From assembly GCA_947568835.1 (NCBI GenBank), contig OX387602.1, positions 28,728,633 to 28,792,632 of the forward strand: 64,000 bases of DNA. The letters run 5' to 3'. This DNA is from Protonemura montana. Its lineage: Eukaryota; Arthropoda; Insecta; Plecoptera; Nemouridae. Both the position numbers and the translations under genes were made by a program. This document shows positions 13,165 through 25,579 of this stretch, piece by piece (position 1 is the first letter of the stretch; each line of letters starts with the position of its first letter). The notes under the pieces were generated by a model that had not been told where the DNA came from, made no database searches, and was given only the letters and a program-made list of their open reading frames with translations.

Positions 13165-13266
13165 AGAGTTTTCATAGCAGCCCATCTCAGTCATCAACTC
13201 TCGGATCTCCATCTCAACCAGGTCTACCATCTCCTGGTCAGGTGCTGGGATAACAACAACAATATC
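13165..13266 (-). pseudogene. Fragment of mitochondrial elongation factor Tu (TUFM-like)
   Basis: The minus strand encodes DIVVVIPAPDQEM followed by VDLVEMEIRELMTEMG. This closely resembles the part of the bacterial/mitochondrial EF-Tu GTPase domain just after the NKxD guanine-binding loop (typically a VVVINKAD-type stretch, then an Asp-Gln-Glu-Met segment and V-E-L-V-E-M-E-x-R-E-L). Here the NKAD element is lost: VVVI runs straight into PAPDQEM. Residues on either side drift quickly away from the family, and no other EF-Tu motif is nearby. It is therefore a broken fragment, a pseudogene piece or stray exon copy, within 70 bases of the minisatellite. The family match is from my reading, not a database search. 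Confidence 0.6.
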
Positions 13267-13331
13267 TTGAATTAAACATGAGGATCTTTGCTGTGAAACT
13301 ACCTGATGAAAGCTAGAACATCTATATCTAT

Positions 13332-16300
13332 GGACATCTAGGGGCATCTAGAGACATTTACAGACATCTAAGGACATCTAGGGACATCTAGGGACATTTA
13401 CAGACATCAAGGGACATCTGGGGAAATCTGGGGATGACTGGAGACATCTGGGGACATCTAGGGACATCTGGGGACATCTACAGACATCTAGAGACATCTG
13501 GGGACATCTGGGGGCATCTGGAAGACATCTAGGGACATCTGGTGACATCTGGGAGACATCTAGGGACATCTGGGGACATCTGGAAGACATCTAGGGACAT
13601 CTAGGGACATCTAAAGACATCTAGGGACATCTGGGAGACATCAAGGGATATCTGGGGACATCTAGGGACATCTGGGGACATCTGTAAGACATCTAGGGAC
13701 ATCTAGGGACATCTGAGAGACGACTAGGGACATTTGGGGACATTTACAGACATCTAGGGACATCTGGGGACATCTGAGGACATCTGGGGATATCTGGGGA
13801 CATCTGGGAGACATCTAGGGACATATGGGGACATCTAGGGATATCTGGGGACATGTGGGAGACATCTAGGGACATCTAGGGACATCTGAAAGACTGTAGA
13901 CATCTGGGGACATCTGGGGACATCTAGGGACATCTGGGAGACATCTAGGGACATCTGGGGACATCTGGGAGACATCTAGGGACATCTGGGGACATCTGGG
14001 AGACATCTAGGGACATCTGGGGACATCTGGGAGACATCTAGGGACATCTGGGGACATCTAGGGACATTAAGGGACATGTGGGAGACATCTAGGGACATCT
14101 AGGGACATCTGGGGACATCTGGGGACATCTAAAAGACATCTAGAGACATTTGGGGACATCTGGGGACAATAAAGAACAACTGGGCACATCTGGGGATATC
14201 TAGGGACATCTGGGAGACATCTAGGGACATCTAGGGACATTTGGGGACATCTGGGGATATTTAAAGACATCTGAGGACATCTGGGGATATCTGGGGACAT
14301 CCGGAAGACATCTAGGGACATTTGGGGACATCTGGGGACATTAACGAACATCTGGGGACATCTGGGGATATCTAGGGACATCTGGGAGACATCTAGGGAC
14401 ATTTGGGGACATTTACAGACATCTAGGGATATCTGGGGACATCTAGGGACATTTGGGGACATTTACAGACATCTAGGGACATCTGGGGACATCTAGGGAC
14501 ATCTGAAGACATCTGGGGACATTAACGAACATCTAAGGACATCTGGGGATATCTGGGGACATCCGAAAGGCATCAAGGGACATTTGGGGACATCTAGGGA
14601 CATAAAGGAACATCTGCGGACATCTGGGGATATCTGGGGACATCTAGGAGACATCTAGGGACATCTGGGAATATCTAGGGATATCTGGGAGACATCTAGG
14701 GACATCTAGGGACATCTGGGGACATCTGGGGACATTTACAGACATCTAGGACATCTGGGAATATCTGGGGACATCCGGAAGACATCTAGGGACATTTGGG
14801 GACATCTGGGGACATTAACGAACATCTGGGGACATCTGGGGATATCTGGGGACATCTGGGAGACATCTAGGGACATCTGTGGACATCTGAAGACATCTAG
14901 TGACATCAGGGAGACATCTAGGGATATCTGGGGACATCTGGAGACTTATAAAGACACCTAGGGATATCTAGGGACATCTGGGGACATCTGGGGGCATCTG
15001 GAAGACATCTTGGGACATCTGGGGACATCTGGAAGACATCTAGGGATATCTCGGGACATCTGGGAGACATCTAGAGACATCTAGGGACATCTGGGGACAT
15101 CTGGGGACATTTACAGACATTTAGGGACATCTGGGGACATCTAGGGACATTTAGGGACATTTACAGACATCTAAGGAAATCTGGAGACATCTAGGAGACA
15201 TCTAGGGACATCCAGGGACATCTGGAGACGACTATAGACATCTGGGGACATCTGGGGACATTTAGAAGACATCTAGGGATATCTGGGGACATCTGGGAGA
15301 CATCCAGGGACATCTGGGGACATCTGAAGACATCTAGTGACATCAGGGAGACATCTAGGGATATCTGGGGACATCTGGGGACATATAAAGACACCTAGGG
15401 ATATCTAGGGACATCTGGGGACATCTAAGGACATCTAGAGACATCTGGGGACATCTGGGAGACATCTAGGGATATCTGGGGACGTCTGGGAGACATCTAG
15501 AGACATCTAGGGACATCTGGGGACATCTGGGGACATTTACAGACATCTAGGGACATCTGGGGACATCTAGGGACATTTGGGGACATTAACAGACATCTAG
15601 GGATATCTGGGGACATCTAGGGACATTTGGGGACATTTACAGACATCTAGGGACATCTGGGGACATCTAGGGACATCTGAAGACATCTGGGGACATTAAC
15701 GAACATCTAAGGACATCTGGGGATATCTGGGGACATCCGAAAGGCATCAAGGGACATTTGGGGACATCTGGGGACATAAAGGAACATCTGCGGACATCTG
15801 GGGATATCTGGGGACATCTAGGAGACATCTAGGGACATCTGGGGATATCTAGGGATATCTGGGAGACATCTAGGGACATCTAGGGACATCTGGGGACATC
15901 TGGGGACATTTACAGACATCTAGGACATCTGGGAATATCTGGGGACATCCGGAAGACATCTAGGGACATTTGGGGACACCTGGGGACATTAACGAACATC
16001 TGGGGACATCTGGGGATATCTGGGGACATCTGGGAGACATCTAGGGACATCTGTGGACATCTGAAGACATCTAGTGACATCAGGGAGACATCTAGGGATA
16101 TCTGGGGACATCTGGAGACTTATAAAGACACCTAGGGATATCTAGGGACATCTGGGGACATCTGGGGGCATCTGGAAGACATCTTGGGACATCTGGGGAC
16201 ATCTGGGAGACATCTAGGGATATCTGGGGACATCTGGGAGACATCTAGAGACATCTAGGGACATCTGGGGACATCTGGGGACATTTACAGACATTTAGGG

Positions 16301-18376
16301 ACATCTGGGGACATCTAGGGACATTTAGGGACATTTACAGACATCTAGGGACATCTGGAGACATCTAGGAGACATCTAGGGACATCCAGGGACATCTGGA
16401 GACGACTATAGACATCTGGGGACATCTGGGGACATTTAGAAGACATCTAGGGATATCTGGGGACATCTGGGAGACATCCAGGGACATCTGGGGACATCTG
16501 AAGACATCAAGTGACATCAGGGAGACATCTAGGGATATCTGGGGACATCTGGGGACATATAAAGACACCTAGGGATATCTAGGGACATCTGGGGACATCT
16601 AAGGACATCTAGAGACATCTGGGGACATCTGGGAGACATCTAGGGATATCTGGGGACGTCTGGGAGACATCTAGAGACATCTAGGGACATCTGGGGACAT
16701 CTGGGGACATTAACAGACATCTAGGGACATCTGGGGACATCTAGGGACATTTAGGGACATTTACAGACATCTAGGGACATCTAGGGACATCTGGAGACGA
16801 CTGTCGATATCTGGGGACATCTGGGGACATTTGGAAGACATCTAGGGATATCTGGGGATATCTGGGAGACATCTAGGGACATCTGGGGACATCTGGGGAC
16901 ATCTGGTGACATCTTCAGACATCTAGGGACATTTGGGGACATCTGGGAGATATCTAGGGACATCTAGGGACATCTGGGGACTTCTAGGGACAATAAGAGA
17001 CATCTGAGGACATCTGGGGATATCTGGGGACATCTGGGAGACATCTAGGGACATCTGGGGACATCTGGGGACATTTACAGACATCTAAGGACATCTGAGG
17101 ACATTTGGGAGACATCTAGGGACATTTGGGGACATCTGGGAACATTAAGGAACATCTGGGGACTTCTAGGGATATCTGGGGACATCTGGGAGACATCTAG
17201 GGACATCTGGGGACATCTGGGGATATCTAGGGACATCTGGGAGACATCTTGGGACATCTGGGGACATCTAGGGACATCTGGGGACATTTACAGACATCTA
17301 GGGACATCTGGGGACATCTGGGAGACATCTAGGGACATTTGGGGACATTTACAGACATCTAGGGATATCTGGGGACATCTGGGGACATTTACAGACATCT
17401 AGGGACATCTGGGGACATCTAGGGACATTTGGGGACATTTACAGACATCTAGGGACATCTAGGGACATCCAGGGACATCTGGAGACGACTGTAGACATCT
17501 GGGGACATCTGGTGACATTTGGGAGACATCTAGGGACATCTGGGGACATCTGGGAGACATCTAGGGACATCTGGAAGACATCTAGGGACATCTGGGGACA
17601 TTAAGGGACATCTGGGGACATTAAGGGACATCTGGGGACACCGGGGGATATCTGGGGACATCTGTGAGACATCTAGGGACATCTGGGGACATCTGGGAAC
17701 ATCTGGGGACATTTACAGAAATCTAAGGACATCTGGGGACATTTGGGAGACATCTAGGGACATCTAGGGACATCTGGGGACATCCGGAAGACATCTAGGG
17801 ACATTTGGGGACATCTGGGGACATTAAGGAACATCTGGGGACTTCTGGGGATATCTGGGGACATCTGGGAGACATCTTGGGACATCTGGGGACATCTTGG
17901 GACATTTACAGACATCTAGGGACATCTGGGGACATCTGGGGACATCTGGGGACATCTACAGACATCTAGGGACATTTGGGGACATCTGGGAGACATCTAG
18001 GGACATCTAGGGACATCTGGGGACATCTAGGGACATTAAGGGACATCTGGAAGACATCTAGGGACATCTGGGGACATCTGGGAGACATCTGGGGACATCT
18101 GGGGACATCTAGAGACCTCTGGGGACATCTGGAGACGTCTGGGGACATCTACAGATATCTAGGAACATTTGGGGACTTCTGGGAGACATCTAGGGACATT
18201 TAGGGACATCTGGGGACATCTAGGGACATGTGGGAGACATCTAGGGACATCTGTGGACATCTGGAAGACATCTAGGGACATCTGGGGACATCTGGGGACA
18301 TCTTGGGACATCTGGGGACATCTAGGAGAAATCTAGGGACATCTGGGGACATCTAAAGACAACTGGGGACATCTGG
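13332..18376 (+). repeat. 5.05 kb minisatellite of 10-11 bp units (GACATCTRGG)
   Basis: The plus strand is an almost unbroken array of GACATCTGGG and GACATCTAGG units of 10 bases, with frequent 11-base variants (an extra G or A before GACATCT) and scattered versions such as GACATTTACA, GATATCTGGG and GACATTAACG. I estimate nearly 500 units from the length. Because three units make 30 bases, the minus strand reads as a repeating MSLDVPRCPQ decapeptide in broken frames of 60-130 codons, and the plus strand as GHLGTSRDIW; neither has signal peptides or splice context, so I treat them as by-products. Internal order is high: see the 1,174-base duplication. It starts abruptly after unique DNA at about 13331 and ends at a G run at 18374-18380. 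Confidence 0.95.
14401..16748 (+). repeat. Higher-order tandem duplication, period 1,174 bp, in the minisatellite
   Basis: Unusual variant units recur at a fixed 1,174-base offset: GAGACTTATAAAGACACC at 14941 and 16115, ACATATAAAGACACC at 15381 and 16555, and the ACATTTACAGAC/GAAGACATC block at 14459 and 15633. Two copies are recognisable, about 14401-15574 and 15575-16748, adjacent and in the same orientation, with only a few base differences along the parts I compared. Even the minus-strand frame of 67 codons is repeated with an identical product (15394-15191 and 16568-16365). This implies a recent unequal exchange or an assembly duplication. Confidence 0.9.
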
Positions 18377-18379
18377 GGG

Positions 18380-21300
18380 GGAGAAAAAAAATTCTCAAGC
18401 CTACCATTTTGAAAAGCTTCCCATATTAGTTGTATCCAGTTTTTATGCATTTTTTTTAGAATGGATTTTTCAGAAAATGTGCACTAAAAGATATTTTTTC
18501 AGTTGCCGAAACAGCTTTTATCGATCCCAATTAAAAAACGCAAAATATGATTTTGTTCCGTGGATCTCCCAACAAAAGAAGGCGATGCAGGCGATCCAAC
18601 ACCTTTAAACAAGCAAGGTGAAGGTCACCAGCACTGAACACCCCGCTGAAACTTATACTTAGGAGCTGTGTACTGTGCCTATGTTAGCAACTTAACTTTA
18701 CCAGAATATCGGAGGTGGTTTACTCAACGTGGTGGTTCCTGGGGACTCGTCATTCGTTAGGTTACCACCACTTGCCTTGGAAAATGTGCCACCAGTTTCT
18801 CAACTGAAGACCTGCGCATTATCTCTCCAAAGCCTTCTGTCCGGTAGAAATATTTGTAAAAACAACTCGTGAAGCTCTGTACCATTCTGTCAAAATGTGA
18901 TCCATTCTGCCGTGATGTGATCCAAGTCAAACGACTCGAATGAGTGTTTTGAATTAATTAGAATGTCATTATTATATTCTGCAGTAATTACACCAACGCG
19001 ACGTGTGAATTGTTTAAATGGTATTTTACCATTTCAACCGCTCTTCGGCATGAAATGCAGATTTTCTCGGTATTTTCTAAAATTTGCAATGCCAAAAAGA
19101 AACCGCTTCTTGTCAACATTAATTTGCATAATATTTTGCAAGCAAAGCACTTGATGAGAGTGATTCCTTGCCCCATTATAACGCGGTCATTCTAGGACGC
19201 GAACAGTTATTTTTGCTAAATATCATCGTGTTTTTCGCACAAACTTACATCAGACCTTTATCTATTCAAATGTATCTCGCACATCACATAATTATATGGC
19301 GGTGTTCTAGATTACCACTTGTCAGAAAATGCAATCGGTTCACAGCAAGTCGCTAAGTGGGTTCATGCTGCAAACGTTGTGTGAAACGCATACGAGGTGG
19401 CTTTTTGGCTGCTTTTTTGGGCACACGAGGAAGTGCATATGCGCCACGCCTTGGCTTTGTGGGGCAAGTTGATGCAACGGTCGTCGCCAGTTGCAGCTAG
19501 CGATCGCACTTGTCACACAAAAAATGATAGGCTGCCTCTAGTTATACTGCTCCCAGACGACTGAATGGGCTTTGACCGAGTTTGACGACTTCATCAGCCG
19601 GATTTTTTGTTGCAGATAAATTTCGTAAAAAGATTTGACGAGATAGCTGTTAGCAAAATGATAATTGCTAACAATTAAGCAGATTGTGGAGCCGGAAACA
19701 TTATGGGAATCGTTCCCCAGTGAGTTTTTGTCCCTAAAGCTAAAACTTCGAAACGATGCCTCCGGGAGCCGCAGAGAAATGCCAGTGCGTCGCGTTCCCC
19801 AATTAGGTTCCGACGCCGAATCAGGAAGCCGAGCCGGCGGCTTCCTGGGCAATTCCTTGCACGGCAACCACATGCACCGCCAGCCGTTCGATTGCATGAC
19901 CGCGACCTGCCAAAAAAACACATGCATGCATTTCACAGAGCACGTTGCGTCAGTCTGTGCACATAGCTTTGGGACCAAGTAACATGACTGTGAACAAACT
20001 GACACGAACAGAATACGAGGTTGCTAATGACAATCCGATGTTTCTGGGTGGCGTCACCAGGAACAACAGAATCGGTTGCGGGGGCATCTTTTCATGGACC
20101 TTCCTGATTGCTGGTAATGATACAGTCAGGCGTGTAGACGAGCGATGTTATGTTTTAATTAAATGACTTGTTGGTTTGGCTCGACAACTAAAATAAGCCA
20201 GCAAAAAACGCACTTCTTCGTTTCTGACAAATTCAATTTAGCTTAGAACCTGCAAGGAACAAGTCATTTGCTCTGCTGGTCATTTTAGGTATGATTTCAA
20301 GATGTGCCGAGAACCTATTGGAAGTTTCTTGAAATACGTATCCAGAACCGCTCGCACCATTGACCAACGTGCCAGCGAACAGGTACGGCAGAATCAGAGA
20401 AGAAAGATTGCAAATCTGCCATTTAATTTCACAAACATCGACTGGTATGCAGACGAGGATTCGCAGGGTCGTGGATGTTGCGCTTGTTCCGCCCTGCGCG
20501 ATTGACATTCCTAACTCAGGGCGCGCGAATTAGAATGCTTAGCGAGGCGTGACGAACGCTAAAGGTTCAAATATCAATCGACGGAGCAAATTGCCGTGCT
20601 TGGGCAACGTCGCCGAAGGTCAGCGGCGTCTCGAAGATGAGCACGCCATTTTTTAGGCGCCCTTTCGCGCACGGCACAGTCCAATTATAACACGTTCTTG
20701 GATTCGGTCTAGGACGAGGATGTCCGGGGTTAGAGATCTCGTGATATTCCCTGACGTTTGCTTTAGTTGTTTTTTATTCCTTTCACTTATCAATCATCAT
20801 ACTCGGCGTTCTGCCATGGACGTCTTTCAGATTCGTCACTCTCTTGCAGTTTGTCTTGAAGGAGGGCGGGTGACGACATCAGAGGTGATAATTCCAGTGA
20901 AGAGTGTGTTATTCCACAACTATATTCGATGACTTTAGACAACCGACACCTCAATGGACAGCAAAAAGCCAGCGAAGAAACAGACAGATTTTATGACGAG
21001 GGGAGAAGCTCACAAACATTCAGTTAAAAATATTTTATTTGAAAATATAATTTTCTACAAGCATTAAAGTGACCTATTTCAAAGCCTCCGCTAAAAAAAA
21101 AAAAAACATATCCACCTAGGTCATCTGAAGCAGAATCATCTTCCCAATGCATCCCACACAAAAACAATAGCCACGAGTCCACCCACCCACTAGACCAGCA
21201 ACAAAATAATTGTTACTGTCTGTTACGTAAAGACAACCGACCAGCAATGCCGAGGGCGGACACTCGAGACGCATATCGTTGCTTGCCGCGCAGAGCATCC

Positions 21301-23130
21301 TTTCTCAATCCAATACCGGCCATCGAAAGCCGCGCTCTGTGTCGGCCGTAGGTAGCACTCCACGGCGCCGGCGCGAGGTAATTCCCGGCTATTTGCTCGG
21401 CCACTCGAGCTGGTCCACAACAATAGAGTGTCCGCATTCTGATCGCAATTATGTGATTATTAATAATTGTAATCAGCGTGCACTGAGTGGTTTCGTTGTC
21501 ATCTCGCCAGGACGGAGCGGCAGTGAAAGGTGAAACGTTTTCATTACTGACGTTGGCGTCATGGAAGCAGAGGAGAGGGCATCATAATATCATAACCAGT
21601 GTGGTTACCATGGCAAGCCAAGCGGTGCTATGTGGGAATTGATGTGCGCACAATGTATGTTATGATAGAAATGAAGAATGCGCTCTAATGGTCTCGATTG
21701 GTCAATTGCGCGATGGGATCATGGTACAGGAAATGTTGTGCAAGACAGAGGTATTTGCGCATTGGCTCATTTCGAAAACGATGAAGTGTTGCATGTTAAT
21801 ATGCGGATAGCCATCCAGAAAAACTGATGGGTATACAGATGCAGGTAATACAGGCGAAATTGTATTACGTAAATGGGGATTCACTATTAGAGGCTTGGCT
21901 CTGGATAAGGGCAAGGACGTAAGACATATCGAATCTGGTAATATGTCATGTAAAGTGCACACAGATTTTAAAGGCTCGAGAGACAATACATGGCCGCTCG
22001 ATTTGGAGCTAGCAAACACTACAACAAGCCAAACACAGTTAGCCGCCTCCGCTACCCGACTTCTGGAAAAGGTTGTGTTGCAGTACAATTGGCACGATTC
22101 GCGTTACATTTTCTTCGGCGGCGAGTTAGAGACTTAACGGGCCGCAGTCGAGGAGCTTGAGGCAATTGTATTTATTCTCAAAATAAATATGTCTAATTCT
22201 GAGATGGGTCATGCTTTTTTTAGTTGATTGATTGATTGATTGATTATAGAGATTAAAGGGTAGTCACGGATTATTTTAACCCAAAGGTTCGATAAATACT
22301 AGCGAGATTGTCTGAGCACTACGAAATTCCAATATAATTCAATTCGTGCCAATCTTATTGTCGTGCAAAACCGTGCACTTGCTTCAGTTCTGATTCGTGC
22401 AAATTCATCTACTTTTAATCTTCATTAAAAAATAAAAATGGGACAGAGTGTTTAAATTTGATATTGACATCTTTAAGAATGGCAGCCTTTCTGCCGGAAT
22501 ATTTAATATTTTTGGCCTTAACAAGGCATTTACATCTTCAATGTTCGACTGATCACAAAAGGCTGCCGGCAACAAAGGAGACAAGAACAATTCCATTTCT
22601 CTATCTTCACAGAGGTCATCACAATTCCATCGAATTGCAGAGCGTATTTAGTATTTACTCCTATTGTGATAGCATGTCTTGTCTTAACACTGCAAAGGCG
22701 CGAGATCGCACGCTCGACTGCGTCCTCGCCACGGTCGCATCATCAGTCATATTTCAATTGAGCCAGGTGAGATTGATGGCCTGTCAGCGCAGACCATCAA
22801 GAGCCCTGGACGCCGTTAGCAGATCGCATCGACGAGCAGGCATCAGACTGAGACTTCCCTTGTTTGAATAGCAGGCTTTCGGGGGTCTGAATAACAACCT
22901 CACCACGACGGGCACAGGGAAGTCACGTTAGTTTTAGGCAGTGCGAAATCGCAAGCTTTCTTTGAAGATTGCAATATGCAATTTGGGCCAATTTAGACTT
23001 GTTCGAAGTCGAGGCTAAAAATGTATCCATAGCAAAGAAAAATACGCCTCTATGATTTCGAACCCTCGATCTTTCTTGGAATGCGATCTCCTAGAGTTGA
23101 TTACGGTAGATACGACTCCTATGTATTTAT
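18380..23130. other. Intergenic DNA, no gene recognised
   Basis: No supportable gene. Frames at 19538-20005 (minus), 21895-22137 and 22458-22871 (plus) are the longest, but have no recognised motif and overlap frames on the other strand. A short ATTG microsatellite lies at 22224-22246. Confidence 0.5.
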
Positions 23131-23139
23131 GACTGCGTT

Positions 23140-23205
23140 AGGGACGTTAAGCAACACTGCGATGAGTCGGTAGCTGGATGGGTGACCACCCATCCACAGA
23201 CATTA
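23140..23205 (+). repeat. Single diverged 5S-like SINE head remnant
   Basis: GGGACGTTAAGCAACACTGCGATGAG followed by GGATGGGTGACCACC matches the core of the 5S-derived modules elsewhere in the window. Upstream homology and the SINE body are missing, so this is a solo or truncated head. Confidence 0.65.
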
Positions 23206-23209
23206 GCAT

Positions 23210-25080
23210 GCAGAGGTTGTTTTTTCAAGAGACGGCACCGGAGGAAGGCTTCTTCCAATTCACTGATCTCTAATAAACCTGGATAGAGCATAGAGATCAG
23301 TCAGCTGATCTGAAATAACCTGGATAGAGCAAAAGTTCCAGCCAGCTGATCAGAACAGAAGTTAGGGAATCCATTGTTGGCAACAGTTGGGAGTCTCTAA
23401 ATTTGAGGAGTCCATATGATTTCAATTTTAATTTCAAATCTTTATAAACATGGTTACTGCCATTTTTGACTATTAAAGTTGTGAAAACTACGAAAACCAC
23501 GAAAAGTGTCGAAGAAAACACTTAAAATAGCAAACGCTATCCAGGTTATTTGAGATCGGTGTTCCATCCCCAACTGAAATTACCAACGGTCGTATCACAC
23601 CACAGCCAGCGAGTTTAACGCCCCGCCTTAAAGGTGCTTGTTATTCTTGCACGCTGGGCGTAGTGAAGGCAGCACCCACGCGTCGCTCGCGCGCTCCTGA
23701 GGCGCAAAGTCTGCAATCGCGCCAAAGCACGGCTCGGAGGATTCGCTGGGAGCTCGCCGTTGACGCGCCCGGTGGGCCAACGTGCTCGTTGGGGCGTTGT
23801 CGGGCAGCGGGCAGATCGCGAATCTCTTTTTTTCTCTTGCAAATTGCAATTGCATCTCGTTGTTTTTTGAGGTGTGCTCGTCGGCGATACCAAGCAGATT
23901 GTTTAGGTGTAAATATGATGAAATTATCGATATTTTTGTTGCCAAATGCCCTCCATTGTAGGGTCACTTGGCCTGGTGTTCATAAATACCAATTAAAGTG
24001 CATTTACATTTAATTTTTAAATTTAACTATCCAAATTTTTTTTTACCAATATTTCTCGTCAATTTTTATGCTATAATAATCACACTCCCACCTTAGTACT
24101 ACCTCAATCACTAAACATATCGTTTATCCACTCTACCGATTGTGCAAAGCTATGAACTCTCCTTGCTGATCTCATTAAATTCTCAAGAATTTTCTTCAAG
24201 AAGTAGGATCCAAGCGAACACATAAAAATTATCTTTGCACTTTTAGTAATTTTTCAGCTTTCTCCACGGAGAGGAGTCAACAAATCTGTTTGCAAAACGG
24301 TTTTTTATTGGAATTTGTCGAAAATATTTGCCAAACTCAAGGTTTCCAGTCCATTCACGAGTAGTTTTTAATGGGTTACAATTTCCCTCGAGTTCACAAC
24401 GCCATCGCCGTCGTAACGACAGCGCACCGCCGTGCGTAAGTGATGTGCAACTCCATGCATATCTAATGAGAAGCTCGAAACACGAGCTGCTCCTAAACAC
24501 CTCCTGATTTAATGACACGGAGCCATCGAGAGATCAACTCTTGACCACAGTGGGTCGAGCCAAATCCACCGACCCGGCGCCGCTCGGCGGATGAGTTACG
24601 ATCTAGGAAGCGTTGACCGGTTCACAGTGTGGGCGTTGCCCGCGCAGATGTCACCCAATCAATTAAATTACGCAACGCACCGCTTCGCCGTGCCGAGGTA
24701 TTTTAAACGCGCGGATATTTTTTCGGATCTGGATCACCGTGATTGATGACAACTTGTTTTTAGTTTACGCGTAGAGCGCTGGACGACTTTCCCGTGCCTC
24801 TACATGCTATTCCTGTTAGTGTGTTTTTTTAATCTCTGTGGCTATTTCTCAAAGGATCAACACTTGATTTTATGAGCAAAGTTTATTGCCTTTTCCTGTA
24901 CTCGCCATTTTCTGATGACAGTGTGAGATATCACAAGACGCGGTCGCGCTCAAAATATGCGAATCTTGACAAGGTGACCAAAGTTTATGTCGAATGTCCT
25001 TATGTCATCCATGATCCTGGATTCACTTGCCTTCCAAACGGCCCTTACACAATAGCCCTCGGATTAGCATGGGTTTGGCA
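23210..25080. other. Intergenic DNA, no gene recognised
   Basis: Contains a short repeated phrase (AACCTGGATAGAGCA with CAGCTGATC) at 23276-23350. Frames at 23615-24013 overlap in five readings on both strands and look like GC-rich noise. Confidence 0.5.
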
Positions 25081-25084
25081 TGCT

Positions 25085-25575
25085 TTAAACACCGGTCCTC
25101 GTGTTACCGAAGTTAAGCAACACTACGCTGAGTCAGGTTTTGGAGGGGTGACCACCGTATGGTTTGGCGTGCTTTTAGCACTGAGTCTCATGTGATCACT
25201 GAAGTTAAGCAACACAGCGCTAGGTCAGGTATTAGATGGGTGACCACCACATTTTTAAACAGATCAGTTCGAAATAGAGGTTGGAGAGGTTGAAGTTACT
25301 ACAACAACATCATGCGCCTTGCATATCAACCTCTCAACATCATGGATTTGTGGAGGAATCATGTTGTTCGCGTTGTACCATACTTCGCAAAGGACTTTAA
25401 TTTGGTGGCCCCATTGGTGCTCTGCGACAGGAGTAAGCAATGCGTCAGGATCGTGATTCCTCTCTTCCCTTCTAGGCTAGGTTAGGTCCATAATCGTCCT
25501 AATCATCACTCACTGATTCACAGACGCCATTCGATCAGTGCCACGGGACAAAACACAACAAATAAATCTTTCAAT
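25085..25575 (+). mobile_element. 5S-headed SINE, two 5S modules, full body
   Basis: Two tandem 5S-derived modules carry GAAGTTAAGCAACACT at about 25109 and 25201, each ending in GGGTGACCACC. The body starts near 25261 (GGTTGGAGAGGTTGAAGTTA, TATCAACCTCTCAACATCATGG, TGTGGAGGAATCATGTTGTTCGCG, TTCTAGGCTAGGTTAGGT) and the end carries the CAGACGCCATTCGATCAGTGCC block. The 3' terminus has decayed relative to the 62.5 kb copy. Confidence 0.8.
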
Positions 25576-25579
25576 ACTC

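Noticed and set aside
13378-18203. Frames of 60-131 codons encoding repeats of MSLDVPRCPQ (minus) or GHLGTSRDIW (plus)
   Set aside because: They follow directly from 10-bp units read in threes, occur on both strands and are cut by stops and length variants. No signal peptide, start context or splice site supports a protein.
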